Source: Ketobacter alkanivorans (GTDB lineage Bacteria; Pseudomonadota; Gammaproteobacteria; Pseudomonadales; Ketobacteraceae). Taken from it: 64,000 nt of DNA. The stretch is from assembly GCF_002863865.1 (NCBI RefSeq), contig NZ_CP022684.1, positions 310,001 through 374,000 on the forward strand, given 5' to 3'. Below the pieces are notes generated by a model. It was not told where the DNA came from. It ran no database searches and saw only the letters and a list, made by a program, of their open reading frames with translations. Both the position numbers and the translations under genes were made by a program. Positions 10,293 through 20,664 of the stretch are shown here, in pieces. Every line of letters begins with the position of its first letter. Within the stretch, counting starts at the first letter, position 1.

Positions 10293-11318
10293 GTGTTTGG
10301 CACCTTAACTCCAATCAACCAAAGACGGTTTCAGCGCTTTAAAGCCAATCGCCGTGGCTGGTGGTCTCTCTGGATCTTCACGCTGCTGTTCTTTGTCAGC
10401 CTATTCGCAGAACTGATCGCTAACGACAAACCTTTGCTGATCCAATTTGATGGCCAGTATTACTATCCTGTTATAGCAACCTATTCAGAAACCGAGTTCG
10501 GTGGGGATTTGCCAACAGAAGCAGACTATCGCGATGAGTTTGTGATTGACCTCATCAATGAGAAGGGCTGGATGATTTATCCGCCGGTACGGTTCAGCTT
10601 TGATACCATTAATTACGATTTGAGCACCCCTGCCCCTTCGCCTCCTGATGAGGCAAACCTGCTTGGAACAGATGATCAAGGACGCGATGTATTGGCCCGC
10701 GTGATTTACGGTTTTCGAATTTCCGTTCTATTTGGATTGGTGCTTACCATTTTCAGTTCCGTGGTAGGTGTAATGGCTGGTGCAATGCAAGGTTATTACG
10801 GCGGCAAAACCGATTTGTTCGGGCAACGGTTTATCGAAATATGGTCATCCCTGCCGACTTTGTTTTTGCTGATCATTCTCTCCAGCATAGTTAAGCCAAA
10901 CTTTTGGTGGCTACTCGGCATTATGCTCCTGTTCAGCTGGATGACCCTGGTGCCGGTGGTGCGGGCCGAGTTTCTTCGCGGCCGCAACCTGGAATACGTC
11001 AAAGCGGCCAAAGCATTGGGCCTGAACGACAGCGGTATCATGTTTAAACATATTTTACCCAACGCCATGGTCGCCACCATCACCTATATGCCATTCATCC
11101 TCACAGGCTCCATTACCACGTTAACCGCACTGGATTTTCTAGGTTTTGGTCTGCCTCCGGGTTCTCCATCACTAGGAGAACTTGTTTCTCAGGGTAAATC
11201 TAACTTACAGGCCCCTTGGCTTGGTATTTCGGCATTCTGCGTGCTTAGTATTATGCTGACATTGCTGGTATTCATTGGCGAGGCATTCCGCGATGCGTTT
11301 GATCCACGAGCACAATAA
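10293..11318 (+). CDS. yejE: Peptide ABC transporter permease (YejE-like)
   Basis: A 341-residue permease starting with GTG, 3 bp after yejB. The N-terminal cytoplasmic stretch INQRRFQRFKANRRGWWSL precedes the first membrane helix and is typical of YejE. A large periplasmic region with NLLGTDDQGRDVLARVIYG comes before the main transmembrane domain. The EAA loop reads EYVKAAKALGLNDSGIMFKH. It forms the transmembrane heterodimer with YejB, energised by the adjacent ATPase. Confidence 0.93.
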   Translation: MFGTLTPINQRRFQRFKANRRGWWSLWIFTLLFFVSLFAELIANDKPLLIQFDGQYYYPVIATYSETEFGGDLPTEADYRDEFVIDLINEKGWMIYPPVRFSFDTINYDLSTPAPSPPDEANLLGTDDQGRDVLARVIYGFRISVLFGLVLTIFSSVVGVMAGAMQGYYGGKTDLFGQRFIEIWSSLPTLFLLIILSSIVKPNFWWLLGIMLLFSWMTLVPVVRAEFLRGRNLEYVKAAKALGLNDSGIMFKHILPNAMVATITYMPFILTGSITTLTALDFLGFGLPPGSPSLGELVSQGKSNLQAPWLGISAFCVLSIMLTLLVFIGEAFRDAFDPRAQ

Positions 11319-11333
11319 GGAGGCAACCAATAG

Positions 11334-12932
11334 ATGAGCGATCAAGTTGTACTCAAGGTTGACTCACTGTCTGTCTCATTTCACCAGGGTGCTACGGTTA
11401 ATCACGCAGTAAAAGATGTGAGCTTCGAACTGCTCAAAGGCGAGACGTTCGCACTGGTTGGTGAAAGCGGGTCAGGAAAATCCGTAACCGCAATGGCATT
11501 AACCAAGTTACTGCCCAAAAACATTACCCACTATGATGCCGGTAACGTAATGTTTGAAGCAGAAGACCTGCTGTTGAAAAATGAAGAGCAAATGCGAAAG
11601 ATTCGTGGCAATCGCATCGGTATGGTGTTTCAGGAGCCGTTAACAGCCCTCAACCCACTACACAATGTCTACAAACAAATAAGCGAAGTATTGCGAATTC
11701 ACCAAGGTCTTAGTGGTCAGAAAGCAAAAGAACGCATCCTTGAACTACTGACGCTAGTTGGCATACCTAACCCTGAAAGCAGGCTGAAGTCATATCCCCA
11801 TCAACTTTCAGGTGGCCAACGACAGCGCATCATGATCGCAATGGCGCTTGCCAACGAACCAGAGATCCTCATAGCCGACGAGCCTACCACCGCGCTGGAT
11901 GTCACTATACAAAAACAGGTATTGAACCTGCTACAAGAACTGCAGCAAAAGCTCGGCATGACTATTCTTTTAATAACCCATGATCTTGGTGTGGTGCGGC
12001 GTTATGCCCATAGAGTTGGGGTAATGACAAAAGGTAGCCTGGTAGAAGTTAACGAAACAGCGGCCTTGTTTGAAACACCTCAACATAGCTATACCAAAGC
12101 GTTGTTAGCTGCAGAGCCCTGTGGGCATCCAGTGGAAACCGATGCCAATGCCATCCCGGTTATGACCGTGGATCAGCTACGGGTTTGGTTCCCCATAAAA
12201 AGAGGCGTATTCAAGCACACTGTTGGGTACATTAAAGCAGTCGATGATATTAGTTTCGAAATACGACGCGGACACACACTGGGCATAGTCGGCGAAAGTG
12301 GCTCTGGCAAGACGACATTGGTTCAGGCTCTGCTTAAACTGATCGATAGTGACGGCAGCATCATCTTCGAAAAACAGGAGTTAAGTAAACTCAGCTCGCT
12401 TCAAGTCAGGCCGCTCAGGCGACGTATGCAAATAGTATTTCAGGATCCATTCAGTAGCCTGTCACCAAGAATGAGTGTTGAAGAGATCATCTCCGAAGGG
12501 CTGCTCATTCATCAAATCGGCACAAAAAAAGAGCGAGAACTAAAAGTTATTCAATCCCTGCAGGAGGTCGGATTGGATCCGGAGACTCGCCACCGGTTTC
12601 CACACGAATTTTCAGGCGGTCAACGACAACGTATCGCAATAGCGCGCGCATTGATTCTTGAGCCTGACCTCATTGTACTGGATGAACCTACCTCTGCCCT
12701 TGACCGATCTATACAAGCCCAACTGATGGATTTGCTAAGGGATCTGCAACAGCGACATGGCTTTTCATATCTCTTTATCAGCCATGATTTGAAAGTGGTT
12801 AAAACCATTGCCCATGAGATACTGGTGCTAAAGGAAGGTAAAGTTCTGGAATCAGGCGGGGCCGAGTCAATCTTTGCTGAGCCTAAACACGAATATACCA
12901 AAGAGCTACTAAACTCAGCATTTTCCATATAA
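11334..12932 (+). CDS. yejF: Peptide ABC transporter ATPase with two nucleotide-binding domains (YejF-like)
   Basis: A 532-residue tandem ATPase. Domain 1 has Walker A GESGSGKS at residues 43-50 and signature LSGGQRQR; domain 2 (about 275 onward) has GESGSGKT and FSGGQRQR. Both have Walker B aspartates (ILIADEPTTALD, LIVLDEPTSALD). An AAGGAGG ribosome site lies just upstream of the ATG. As a fused double ATPase it replaces the DppD/DppF pair and powers the YejBE permease. It is the last gene of the operon and is followed directly by a strong terminator. Confidence 0.95.
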   Translation: MSDQVVLKVDSLSVSFHQGATVNHAVKDVSFELLKGETFALVGESGSGKSVTAMALTKLLPKNITHYDAGNVMFEAEDLLLKNEEQMRKIRGNRIGMVFQEPLTALNPLHNVYKQISEVLRIHQGLSGQKAKERILELLTLVGIPNPESRLKSYPHQLSGGQRQRIMIAMALANEPEILIADEPTTALDVTIQKQVLNLLQELQQKLGMTILLITHDLGVVRRYAHRVGVMTKGSLVEVNETAALFETPQHSYTKALLAAEPCGHPVETDANAIPVMTVDQLRVWFPIKRGVFKHTVGYIKAVDDISFEIRRGHTLGIVGESGSGKTTLVQALLKLIDSDGSIIFEKQELSKLSSLQVRPLRRRMQIVFQDPFSSLSPRMSVEEIISEGLLIHQIGTKKERELKVIQSLQEVGLDPETRHRFPHEFSGGQRQRIAIARALILEPDLIVLDEPTSALDRSIQAQLMDLLRDLQQRHGFSYLFISHDLKVVKTIAHEILVLKEGKVLESGGAESIFAEPKHEYTKELLNSAFSI

Positions 12933-12933
12933 C

Positions 12934-12972
12934 AAAAGGGCCGCAACGTTTAACACGCTGGCGGCCCTTTTT
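12934..12972. terminator. Bidirectional intrinsic terminator between yejF and ppiD
   Basis: The arms AAAGGGCCGC (near 12935-12944) and GCGGCCCTTT (12961-12970) form a perfect GC-rich stem, flanked by A-tract and T-tract. It can end transcription both of the plus-strand yej operon and of minus-strand ppiD. Confidence 0.9.
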
Positions 12973-12989
12973 GTGCAGAATAAAATTAT

Positions 12990-14879
12990 TTATCGGATTT
13001 CGATTTCGGCACTGTCTTTTAAGGATGCAACATAATTATTGAAGTCCTGGGTACCAAACTGCTCTGATGCCGAGGCCTTGGCTTGCAAGGCTTCTGTATC
13101 GGTCAGCGAGTTCTCACCGTCGATAACTTTGGAGAGAACAACGATCTCCTGATCACCGCTGGGCAGAGCAACTTTTTTGGCACTTACGGCGTCATCTGAA
13201 GGTTTTGGCATCTCAAACGCCGTTGAAATAATGGATCTGGAAAGATCTCCACTCTGACGAGTGATCTCAACGTTTTCTTGCCAGGTTAGATTGAATTCTT
13301 CACCCACGCTGGCGAGGTCGCCACCCTCTTTGAGTTTAGCCACAATGGCCGTGGCTTTCTCATCGGTTAACTGACGCAGCTTTTGTTGGATCAGCGCCGT
13401 TTTAACTTGTTCCTCAACCTCACTCAGTTCCTGATCTCTCGCTGGCTGGTGTTTGGCCAACCGCAGCACTGCGACGCGGCTGTCGCCCAGTTCAATGATC
13501 TCACTGTTATGACCTTCCTTGATGACAGCATCCGAGAAAGCCGCAGTAACAAACTTTGGATCTGCAGCAATACCGCTGCCACCCATCTGGGTAAAGAATG
13601 GTGTTGTCTCAATCGGCTTACCGTAACGCTCAGACACGGCTTGAAGGTCGCCGGATTCATAAGCAATTCGGCCAATCTCATCAATGGCCTCATCAAGTTT
13701 GATCCTGGCGTGATCAATTTTAATATCAGCGATCAACTCAGCTTTCTTGGTATCAAAATCTTCAATTTCAGGGGTTTCGATTCCGGTAAGCTTGATTACG
13801 TGATAACCAAACTCGGTTTTCACAACACCTGTCACATCCCCTTCTGCTTTTAAGCCAAAAAGTGCTTCCTCAAAGGCTTCGTCGTAAAGGCCTCGACCTG
13901 CATAATCTAGGTCTCCGCCAGCAGTAGCTGTGGCGATGTCATCAGAATATTCCTGAGCAACGGATTCAAAGCTGTCGCCCGCCTGTAAACGTGCCAGCGC
14001 TTCTTCGATCCGAGCCTTGGCACCGGCCTGCGAACGGTCGTCATTGATCTCCACCAGTACGTGAGAGGCTCTACGACGCTCCTGGTCTTTCACGCCTTGT
14101 ACATAATCATCATATGCAGCCAGTAGCTCAGATTCTTCTACCTCGGCATCATCAGCAAAGTCATCCATTGCGACGACAATATAGTTGACCTTTACCTTCT
14201 CTTCGGTTCGGTATTGAAGTTTGTTCATCTCGAAAAAGGCGCTGATTTCTTCATCACTTAGCGTAATGCCATCTTTTAGCGGTGCAGCCGCCAGCGTTGC
14301 GTAACTAACCACTCGTTTTTGATCATTCAGCTTAACAATGTAGTCAAGCTCTGCGGAAGTAATAAACGCGGTGGAACCGATACCTGATTGCAGCTGCTCG
14401 AGAACCATGCTTTCTTGAACGGCATCAAATAAGCGGGCTTTGGTAAAGTTGGCCTGAACGAGAAGTGTTTCCAGTTTGTCATTGGAGAACTGTCCCGTAT
14501 CATCCTGAAACTGAGGTAACGAGCGCACATAGGATTTGACGAGGTTAGATGAAACCGCCATGCCATCACGCTCAGATGACTGGCGGATTAACTCCTTCTG
14601 GATCAGCCCTTCAACTACACGGGGTCGCAGCAGTTCATCAGTTAAAAATGAATCGTCTATATTGCCGCCCATCTGTTCTTTGAGGTTACGACGCTGGTTC
14701 TCTATGGCCCGGCTGACCTCGATCTTGGGTATCTCAACGCCATTCACTGTTACGGCAACATCCTGGCTGCCGCTGGAGTTGAAGATGCCTTCAATTCCAA
14801 AGAACGCGAAGGGAAGAATAAAGATAAAAAGCAGAAGCTTTCCCACCCATCCTTTTAGCAAATTTCGAAACTGCTGCAT
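12990..14879 (-). CDS. ppiD: Periplasmic folding chaperone / peptidyl-prolyl isomerase D
   Basis: A 629-residue protein if translated from the ATG at 14879, which gives the typical MQQFRNLLKGWVGK start and has a GGAG site upstream; an in-frame ATG at 14906 is a less typical alternative. One membrane anchor (about residues 14-31) is followed by a SurA_N-like region and a parvulin domain around residues 255-365 (RRRASHVLVEIND, GGDLDYAGRGLYDEAFEEAL, TEFGYHVIKL). PpiD is anchored in the inner membrane with its domains in the periplasm and assists proteins leaving the Sec translocon. It is downstream of hupB and tRNA-Asp, as in Pseudomonas. Confidence 0.93.
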   Translation of the reverse strand: MQQFRNLLKGWVGKLLLFIFILPFAFFGIEGIFNSSGSQDVAVTVNGVEIPKIEVSRAIENQRRNLKEQMGGNIDDSFLTDELLRPRVVEGLIQKELIRQSSERDGMAVSSNLVKSYVRSLPQFQDDTGQFSNDKLETLLVQANFTKARLFDAVQESMVLEQLQSGIGSTAFITSAELDYIVKLNDQKRVVSYATLAAAPLKDGITLSDEEISAFFEMNKLQYRTEEKVKVNYIVVAMDDFADDAEVEESELLAAYDDYVQGVKDQERRRASHVLVEINDDRSQAGAKARIEEALARLQAGDSFESVAQEYSDDIATATAGGDLDYAGRGLYDEAFEEALFGLKAEGDVTGVVKTEFGYHVIKLTGIETPEIEDFDTKKAELIADIKIDHARIKLDEAIDEIGRIAYESGDLQAVSERYGKPIETTPFFTQMGGSGIAADPKFVTAAFSDAVIKEGHNSEIIELGDSRVAVLRLAKHQPARDQELSEVEEQVKTALIQQKLRQLTDEKATAIVAKLKEGGDLASVGEEFNLTWQENVEITRQSGDLSRSIISTAFEMPKPSDDAVSAKKVALPSGDQEIVVLSKVIDGENSLTDTEALQAKASASEQFGTQDFNNYVASLKDSAEIEIR

Positions 14880-14943
14880 GATTTGATAGCTCCAATCAGA
14901 GGTCATCTAGAGGGTTGCCCCTAAGAGGGCCCCGAAAATAAAA

Positions 14944-14974
14944 AAGAGAAGCGTATCATAGATGCGCTTCTCTT
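14944..14974 (-). terminator. Intrinsic terminator downstream of tRNA-Asp
   Basis: On the minus strand the arms AAGAGAAGCG and CGCTTCTCTT form a perfect 10-bp stem with an 11-nt loop, followed by a run of T (plus-strand A-tract at 14938-14945). It separates the tRNA transcript from ppiD, so ppiD needs its own promoter in the short gap. Confidence 0.85.
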
Positions 14975-15021
14975 CAATCTTACATCAGGCAGTAATCACA
15001 GAAAATCGGACAATAGAGGAA

Positions 15022-15098
15022 TGGCGGAGCGGACGGGACTCGAACCCGCGACCCCCGGCGTGACAGGCCGGTATTCTAACCAACTGAACTACCGCTCC
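15022..15098 (-). tRNA. tRNA-Asp (GTC)
   Basis: A 77-nt cloverleaf ending in an encoded CCA. The acceptor arms GGAGCGG and CCGCTCC pair; the T-arm reads GGGTTCGAGTCCC. The anticodon loop CTGTCAC gives GTC, which reads aspartate codons. It lies alone between hupB and ppiD. Confidence 0.97.
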
Positions 15099-15236
15099 AT
15101 AACTCCGAACACAATTAAATGATTTAGAACAATATTTGCCCAAACTGGGGTGCCCTAGTTGACCGTGCCTGGTCTATTCAACTGTTATTATTATCGTCTT
15201 CAATGATCATTAGGCCTGGTAAAACGGCTGCAATGA

Positions 15237-15512
15237 TTAACCGTTTACTGCATCTTTAAGTGCTTTGCCTGGCTTGAACGTAGGAATTCTGGCAGCTGGA
15301 ATTTCGATGGGCTGACCAGTTTGTGGGTTACGGCCACTGCGAGCTGCACGATCTTTAACAGCAAAAGTACCAAAGCCGACTAATACTACTTGATCGTTTT
15401 GCTGCAGCGCACCGGTAACGGTTTCGATAACTGCATCCAAAGCTCGACCTGCTTGGGCTTTAGGAATGTCCGCTGAGGCGGCGATAGCGTCGATGAGTTC
15501 AGATTTGTTCAC
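15237..15512 (-). CDS. hupB: DNA-binding protein HU-beta
   Basis: A 91-residue histone-like protein of standard HU length, starting with GTG after the strong ribosome site AGGGGAG. The DNA-binding arm is complete ([20 protein letters not shown]) and the N-terminus [16 protein letters not shown] is typical. It bends DNA as a dimer in the nucleoid. It lies directly downstream of lon, the usual order lon-hupB-ppiD. The 302 bp between lon and hupB suggest its own promoter. Confidence 0.97.
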   Translation of the reverse strand: MNKSELIDAIAASADIPKAQAGRALDAVIETVTGALQQNDQVVLVGFGTFAVKDRAARSGRNPQTGQPIEIPAARIPTFKPGKALKDAVNG

Positions 15513-15814
15513 AAGACTCCCCTTATAAAAGAATTTTGTCTGCGGATTTTACCAAGGATCTTGGCACAATTTAGGGTGAAATATTTCGGCCTTAGGGCCG
15601 TTGAAGCCCCGTCCCTTGCGGCGGAGCAACTTTATACCAACTGCTAAAAAGGGCTGTCAAGCAGACCTCTCACGCTGCATGTAATTATTTTTTTGCAAGT
15701 CATTTTTACGGGCTTCTTATCTTATTTTTATGGCTATTTTATAAAATCTAATAACTTTGTCGTGCTCTAAATTGTGTCAGGTGTCACTCAACAGTGCACC
15801 CGACACAACCAAAT
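15513..15814. other. Intergenic region lon-hupB
   Basis: These 302 bp hold the hupB leader with its ribosome site, an AT-rich stretch (about 15670-15765) suitable for hupB promoters and, at the left end of lon, the lon terminator. I see no ORF or structured RNA in it. Confidence 0.6.
15772..15808 (-). terminator. Intrinsic terminator after lon
   Basis: On the minus strand TTGTGTCGGGTG and CACCTGACACAA pair over 12 bp (one G-T wobble) around a 13-nt loop, then run into TTTAG. It lies 7 bp after the lon stop codon. The T-run is short, so termination may be partial. Confidence 0.65.
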
Positions 15815-18232
15815 TTAGTGCGTACTAAGTCGATCTGAATCATCTTCTTCTGGATCATCACACTTCGCAAGCTCAACATTTGCCGTGCCAGCACTTTCAG
15901 GTATTGGTTGAGGCATACGAACCAGAGCCAACTCCAGCACTTCGTCAATCCATTTAACACAGTGGATATCTAAATCCTCTTTGATGTTATCAGGTATTTC
16001 TTTGAGATCCCTTTCGTTTTCTTTTGGAATGACGATAGTGGTGATGCCACCACGATGTGCCGCCAGTAGTTTTTCTTTCAACCCACCAATTGGCAACACC
16101 TGTCCACGAAGGGTTATTTCCCCAGTCATGGCCACATCAGAGCGCACAGGTATATTCGTCAGCACTGAAACCAATGCGGTACACATCCCTATACCGGCAC
16201 TGGGGCCGTCTTTGGGCGTGGCACCTTCCGGAACGTGTATATGTATATCATTTTTTTCGTGGAATTCAGGATTTATTCCAAGCAAATGAGACCGACTCCT
16301 CACAACCGTCAGAGCAGCTTGAATCGACTCCTGCATAACATCACCCAATGATCCAGTTCGAATCTGTCGGCCCTTACCGGCCACCGCTGCAGCCTCTATG
16401 GTGAGCAGCTCTCCACCGACAGAGGTCCAGGCCAAACCGGTGACTTGGCCAATGCGATCTTCGTCTTCCTTCTTGCCGTAATTAAACTTGCGAACACCAC
16501 TGTACTCTTCCAAAAGCTCGGGAGATACAGTTACTAGGTCTAACGTTGCACTTAACACATTCTCTTTCACATGCTTGCGGCAAACTTTCGCGATCTCCCG
16601 CTCCAACCCTCGAACACCGGACTCTCGCGTGTAGTAGCGAATCAGGTGGCGTATTGACTCGTCGCTCATTTCGAGCTCTTGATCCTTAAGCCCGTTCATT
16701 TTTCTTTGCTTGGGTACAAGATACTGCTGGGCAATATTAAGTTTTTCGTCTTCGGTATAGCCAGGAATACGAATGACTTCCATTCTGTCCAAAAGCGGTG
16801 CGGGTATGTTCATAGAGTTGGAGGTGCAAATAAACAGCACATCAGACAGATCGTAATCCACTTCCAGATAGTGATCGTTAAAGGTGTTGTTCTGCTCTGG
16901 ATCAAGCACTTCCAACAAGGCGGACGCCGGGTCTCCACGCATGTCGACACCCATTTTATCGATCTCGTCCAAAAGAAAGAGCGGGTTTTTTACACCGACT
17001 TTAGAGATTTTTTGCACTAACTTACCGGGCATTGAACCAATATAGGTGCGTCGATGACCGCGAATTTCTGCTTCATCTCTCACGCCACCCAATGCCATTC
17101 TGACAAATTTACGATTGGTTGCTTTGGCAATGGATTGCCCGAGAGAGGTTTTGCCCACGCCCGGCGGCCCCACCAGACACAAAACAGGGCCGCGAATTTT
17201 GTTTACCCGTGCTTGAACGGCCAGGTATTCCAAAATCCGTTCTTTCACTTCGTCCAAACCATAATGATCCTGATCAAGAATTTCTTTTGCCTTGCTCAGG
17301 TCATTGCGTACCTTGCTCTTTTTGCGCCAGGGGAGGTTCACCATCCAGTCCAGGTAGCTTCTTACCACCGTGGCTTCCGCTGACATGGGCGACATCATCT
17401 TTAACTTGTTCAGCTCGGAGCGAGTCTTCTCCTTTGCCTCTTTGGTCATACCGGACGATTCGATGCGTTTCTCAAAATCTTCCAGCTCGTTACCGCCCTC
17501 TTCCAGATCCCCAAGCTCTTTCTGAATGGCTTTCATTTGCTCATTCAAATAATACTCACGCTGGCTCTTCTCCATCTGCTTTTTAACGCGGCCGCGAATA
17601 CGCTTCTCCACTTGCAACAGGTCGATTTCACCTTCCATCAGCGCCATCAGGTGATCGATGCGCTCACGGATGTCGAATATTTCGAGGATTCGCTGTTTGT
17701 CCTGGATTTTTAGTGCCAGATGCGCTGATATGGTGTCCGATAAACGCCCGGCTTCTTCAATGTTGCTAACCGAAGTCAGTATCTCTGACGCAACCTTTTT
17801 GCTCAGCTTTACATACTGTTCGAATTGCGAGAGCAGCGACCGTACCAGAACCTCTCCTTCGCGTTCGTCGATCTGAGAATGCGGCGTTTCGCGTATTTCA
17901 GCGCTCAGAAAACCATGATTCAAAGTTACATTTCTTGTAAAGGCCCGATCCGCCCCTTCAACCAGAACCTTCACCGTGCCGTCGGGGAGCTTTAATAGCT
18001 GCAGGATGGTGGCGACCGTACCTACTTGATACAGGTCACTGGGTGCAGGGTCGTCGTCAGACGCATTGACCTGAGCAACCAGAACAATTTGCTTGTCTGT
18101 CTCCATTGCCTCTTCGAGTGCCTTGATGGATTTCTCACGGCCCACGAACAAGGGGATCACCATGTGGGGATACACCACTACATCGCGCAAGGCCAGAAGA
18201 GGATATTGTTTTGATTCGCTGGGAAATGCCAT
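15815..18232 (-). CDS. lon: ATP-dependent Lon protease
   Basis: An 805-residue protein from the ATG at 18232 (the reading can be extended two codons to a TTG). The N-terminal substrate domain begins with [24 protein letters not shown]. The AAA+ module has Walker [10 protein letters not shown] and Walker [10 protein letters not shown]. The C-terminal peptidase domain has the catalytic serine in [11 protein letters not shown] and the lysine in [14 protein letters not shown]. Lon degrades misfolded and regulatory proteins in the cytoplasm. A heat-shock-type promoter upstream fits its known sigma-32 control. It lies downstream of clpX and upstream of hupB. Confidence 0.98.
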   Translation of the reverse strand: MAFPSESKQYPLLALRDVVVYPHMVIPLFVGREKSIKALEEAMETDKQIVLVAQVNASDDDPAPSDLYQVGTVATILQLLKLPDGTVKVLVEGADRAFTRNVTLNHGFLSAEIRETPHSQIDEREGEVLVRSLLSQFEQYVKLSKKVASEILTSVSNIEEAGRLSDTISAHLALKIQDKQRILEIFDIRERIDHLMALMEGEIDLLQVEKRIRGRVKKQMEKSQREYYLNEQMKAIQKELGDLEEGGNELEDFEKRIESSGMTKEAKEKTRSELNKLKMMSPMSAEATVVRSYLDWMVNLPWRKKSKVRNDLSKAKEILDQDHYGLDEVKERILEYLAVQARVNKIRGPVLCLVGPPGVGKTSLGQSIAKATNRKFVRMALGGVRDEAEIRGHRRTYIGSMPGKLVQKISKVGVKNPLFLLDEIDKMGVDMRGDPASALLEVLDPEQNNTFNDHYLEVDYDLSDVLFICTSNSMNIPAPLLDRMEVIRIPGYTEDEKLNIAQQYLVPKQRKMNGLKDQELEMSDESIRHLIRYYTRESGVRGLEREIAKVCRKHVKENVLSATLDLVTVSPELLEEYSGVRKFNYGKKEDEDRIGQVTGLAWTSVGGELLTIEAAAVAGKGRQIRTGSLGDVMQESIQAALTVVRSRSHLLGINPEFHEKNDIHIHVPEGATPKDGPSAGIGMCTALVSVLTNIPVRSDVAMTGEITLRGQVLPIGGLKEKLLAAHRGGITTIVIPKENERDLKEIPDNIKEDLDIHCVKWIDEVLELALVRMPQPIPESAGTANVELAKCDDPEEDDSDRLSTH

Positions 18233-18308
18233 TGCCAATACCTGCTATCAACGGGGTTTGACGGGCTGTGGGCTCTGCCGGACAGCCAGATATACGTATC
18301 TAATCACA

Positions 18309-18335
18309 ATGGGGACAATGTGGCCCATAATCAAG
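18309..18335 (-). promoter_or_regulatory. Sigma-32 (heat-shock) type promoter of lon
   Basis: On the minus strand CTTGAT (18330-18335) and CCCCAT (18309-18314) are separated by 15 bp, close to the RpoH consensus CTTGAA-N13/15-CCCCAT. It lies about 75 bp upstream of the lon start. That lon is a heat-shock gene is established in related bacteria; the site itself is read from the sequence. Confidence 0.7.
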
Positions 18336-18357
18336 GGATTAGATAAAAACTCTGAAT

Positions 18358-18383
18358 AAAAAGGGGCCTTGTGGCCCCTTTTT
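18358..18383 (-). terminator. Intrinsic terminator after clpX
   Basis: AAAAAGGGGCC and GGCCCCTTTTT form a perfect 11-bp stem with a 4-nt loop, located 17 bp after the clpX stop. The symmetric A/T flanks would allow action in both directions. Confidence 0.88.
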
Positions 18384-18399
18384 AGCTTTGGGTTAGTGC

Positions 18400-19701
18400 T
18401 TAGTCGTCAGGAACGGCTTTCGCCTGGTCATTGTTCTCATAAATCATCAGCGGTTCTGATTCACCTTTGATAACCGCACCGTCTATAACAACCTTGACCA
18501 AGTTGGTCATGGAGGGTACGTCATACATGGTATCCAGCAGGACTGATTCCAGAATAGATCGCAGGCCACGAGCGCCGGTTTTACGCTCCATTGCTTTTTT
18601 AGCAACAGCGACAAGAGCATCTTCACGGAAATCCAGCACCACGTTATCCAACTCGAATAACTTGCTGTACTGTTTGGTGAGTGAGTTCTTGGGCTCGGTA
18701 AGAATCTGAACCAACGCTTCCTCATCCAGCTCTTCGAGGGTAGCGATGACGGGCAGACGCCCTACGAATTCAGGGATAAGGCCGTAGCGCACCAAATCTT
18801 CCGGTTCAACTTCCTTCAAAGTCTCGCCTACGTTCTTTTTATCTTCTTTGCTTTTCACCGTAGCGGAAAAACCAATGCCACTCTTTTCCGAACGGTCGCT
18901 GATTACTTTATCCAGGCCGGCGAATGCACCACCGCAAATAAACAGGATGTTGGAAGTATCAACTTGCAAAAATTCCTGCTGCGGGTGCTTGCGGCCGCCT
19001 TGCGGCGGTACCGATGCAACGGTACCTTCAATCAGTTTCAACAATGCTTGTTGTACACCTTCGCCTGAAACATCTCGGGTGATGGATGGGTTGTCTGATT
19101 TACGTGAAATTTTGTCGATCTCATCGATATAGACGATACCCATCTGGGCTTTTTCGACATCGTAATCACACTTCTGAAGCAATTTCTGGATAATATTTTC
19201 AACGTCCTCGCCTACATACCCGGCTTCCGTTAAGGTCGTTGCATCCGCAATCGTAAACGGTACATTCAAAAGACGAGCGAGCGTTTCTGCCAGCAGTGTT
19301 TTACCACTTCCGGTGGGGCCGATCAGCAGAATATTACTTTTGCCCAGCTCCACTTCTGCGCTACCGCCTTTTGCGGATTTTGCAGAGCCTGAACGAAGGC
19401 GCTTGTAGTGATTGTATACAGCAACCGAGAGCACTTTCTTGGCCCGTGACTGACCGATAACGTAATCGTCCAGAATATGCTTGATCTCTGTCGGCGTAGG
19501 GAGCTTGTCCGTAGAGCTATCGCTGCTTTCTTCTTGTACTTCTTCACGAATGATGTCGTTGCACAGGTCGACACATTCGTCGCAGATAAACACAGAGGGC
19601 CCAGCGATCAGCTTGCGCACTTCGTGCTGGCTTTTGCCACAAAAAGAGCAATACAACAGTTTGCCGCTGTCTTCGCCTTTGCCGTCTCTTTCGTCAGTCA
19701 T
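18400..19701 (-). CDS. clpX: ATP-dependent Clp protease ATP-binding subunit ClpX
   Basis: A 433-residue AAA+ unfoldase. The N-terminal zinc-binding domain has two CxxC pairs ([18 protein letters not shown]). Walker A is GPTGSGKT and Walker [10 protein letters not shown], with the pore loop GYVGEDVEN. It recognises tagged substrates, unfolds them and feeds them to ClpP. The gene follows clpP by 130 bp on the same strand and ends before a strong terminator, so clpP-clpX form the usual pair upstream of lon. Confidence 0.98.
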   Translation of the reverse strand: MTDERDGKGEDSGKLLYCSFCGKSQHEVRKLIAGPSVFICDECVDLCNDIIREEVQEESSDSSTDKLPTPTEIKHILDDYVIGQSRAKKVLSVAVYNHYKRLRSGSAKSAKGGSAEVELGKSNILLIGPTGSGKTLLAETLARLLNVPFTIADATTLTEAGYVGEDVENIIQKLLQKCDYDVEKAQMGIVYIDEIDKISRKSDNPSITRDVSGEGVQQALLKLIEGTVASVPPQGGRKHPQQEFLQVDTSNILFICGGAFAGLDKVISDRSEKSGIGFSATVKSKEDKKNVGETLKEVEPEDLVRYGLIPEFVGRLPVIATLEELDEEALVQILTEPKNSLTKQYSKLFELDNVVLDFREDALVAVAKKAMERKTGARGLRSILESVLLDTMYDVPSMTNLVKVVIDGAVIKGESEPLMIYENNDQAKAVPDD

Positions 19702-19831
19702 TTACTTACCTCATCGGACCAGCATCTTCTTCTTTAGAAAGATGCAGCGAAAACCCCGTTTTTGCAAGTACGGGATTCCCGCATTTCTTAGAAATATTCT
19801 AGGTTTTGATCATAACCTTTTGAATTTAAAA

Positions 19832-20461
19832 CTAACGCTTCTCAAGCACCTGGTCAACCAATCCATATTCTTTTGCATCATAAGCGCTCATGAAATTATC
19901 ACGATCTGTATCTTGCTCGATCTTTTCAATCTTCTGCCCGGTATGGCCTGCGAGTATCTCATTCAGACGTCGCTTCATCTGGATGATTTCACGGGCGTGA
20001 ATTTCGATGTCTGAGGCCTGGCCTTGGAATCCACCTAGCGGCTGATGAATCATCACCCTGGAGTTCGGTAGACAATAACGCTTGCCTGCGGCACCCGCCG
20101 TGAGCAGCAGTGACCCCATGGAACACGCCTGACCTATACACATTGTAGACACATCGGGTTTGATGAACTGCATGGTGTCGTAAATGGCCATCCCTGCAGT
20201 CACCGAGCCACCGGGTGAGTTGATATAGAAATGGATGTCTTTGTCGGGGTTTTCAGATTCCATAAACAGAAGCTGAGCAACAATCAGGTTCGCCATGTGG
20301 TCTTCGACTTGACCCACCATGAAAATAACGCGTTCTTTCAATAAGCGGGAATAGATATCGAAGGATCGTTCCCCCCTGGCTGTCTGCTCTATAACCATTG
20401 GCACCAGGCCAGTATTAAGGATTGGGTTGCGATCCAACAGCTCTTCGTATCGGTGGGACAT
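19832..20461 (-). CDS. clpP: ATP-dependent Clp protease proteolytic subunit ClpP
   Basis: A 209-residue serine peptidase of standard length. The catalytic triad is S114 ([10 protein letters not shown]), H139 ([11 protein letters not shown]) and D188 (QDTDRDNFM). The first residues are a probable propeptide, since mature ClpP usually starts near LVPMVIEQ. It forms the tetradecameric barrel partnered by ClpX. It sits between tig and clpX as in most gammaproteobacteria, with a heat-shock-like promoter upstream. Confidence 0.98.
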   Translation of the reverse strand: MSHRYEELLDRNPILNTGLVPMVIEQTARGERSFDIYSRLLKERVIFMVGQVEDHMANLIVAQLLFMESENPDKDIHFYINSPGGSVTAGMAIYDTMQFIKPDVSTMCIGQACSMGSLLLTAGAAGKRYCLPNSRVMIHQPLGGFQGQASDIEIHAREIIQMKRRLNEILAGHTGQKIEKIEQDTDRDNFMSAYDAKEYGLVDQVLEKR

Positions 20462-20529
20462 GTCGTAATCCTTACAATTGCGAGTAATGTTATGGTCTTA
20501 TGGCAAATGATACATCTTCAAAATGCTAG

Positions 20530-20554
20530 ATGGGGCCTTTGTAAGGTATTTCAA
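20530..20554 (-). promoter_or_regulatory. Sigma-32 (heat-shock) type promoter of clpP
   Basis: On the minus strand TTGAAA (20549-20554) and CCCCAT (20530-20535) are separated by 13 bp, within RpoH spacing. The start of clpP lies about 69 bp downstream. ClpP is a known member of heat-shock regulons; the assignment here is by motif. Confidence 0.7.
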
Positions 20555-20613
20555 TACCTTGGCTCACTTTTATTAACTATAGCGCCTATACCACCAGTAT
20601 CACATGCTTTGAG

Positions 20614-20645
20614 CAAAAAAAAACGCGACCAATATGGCCGCGTTC
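20614..20645 (-). terminator. Intrinsic terminator after tig
   Basis: On the minus strand ACGCGGCCA and TGGTCGCGT form a 9-bp stem with a 3-nt loop, followed by about ten T residues. It lies 20 bp after the tig stop and separates tig from clpP. Confidence 0.9.
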
Positions 20646-20664
20646 TTTTGGAGCAGTCTAAAGC

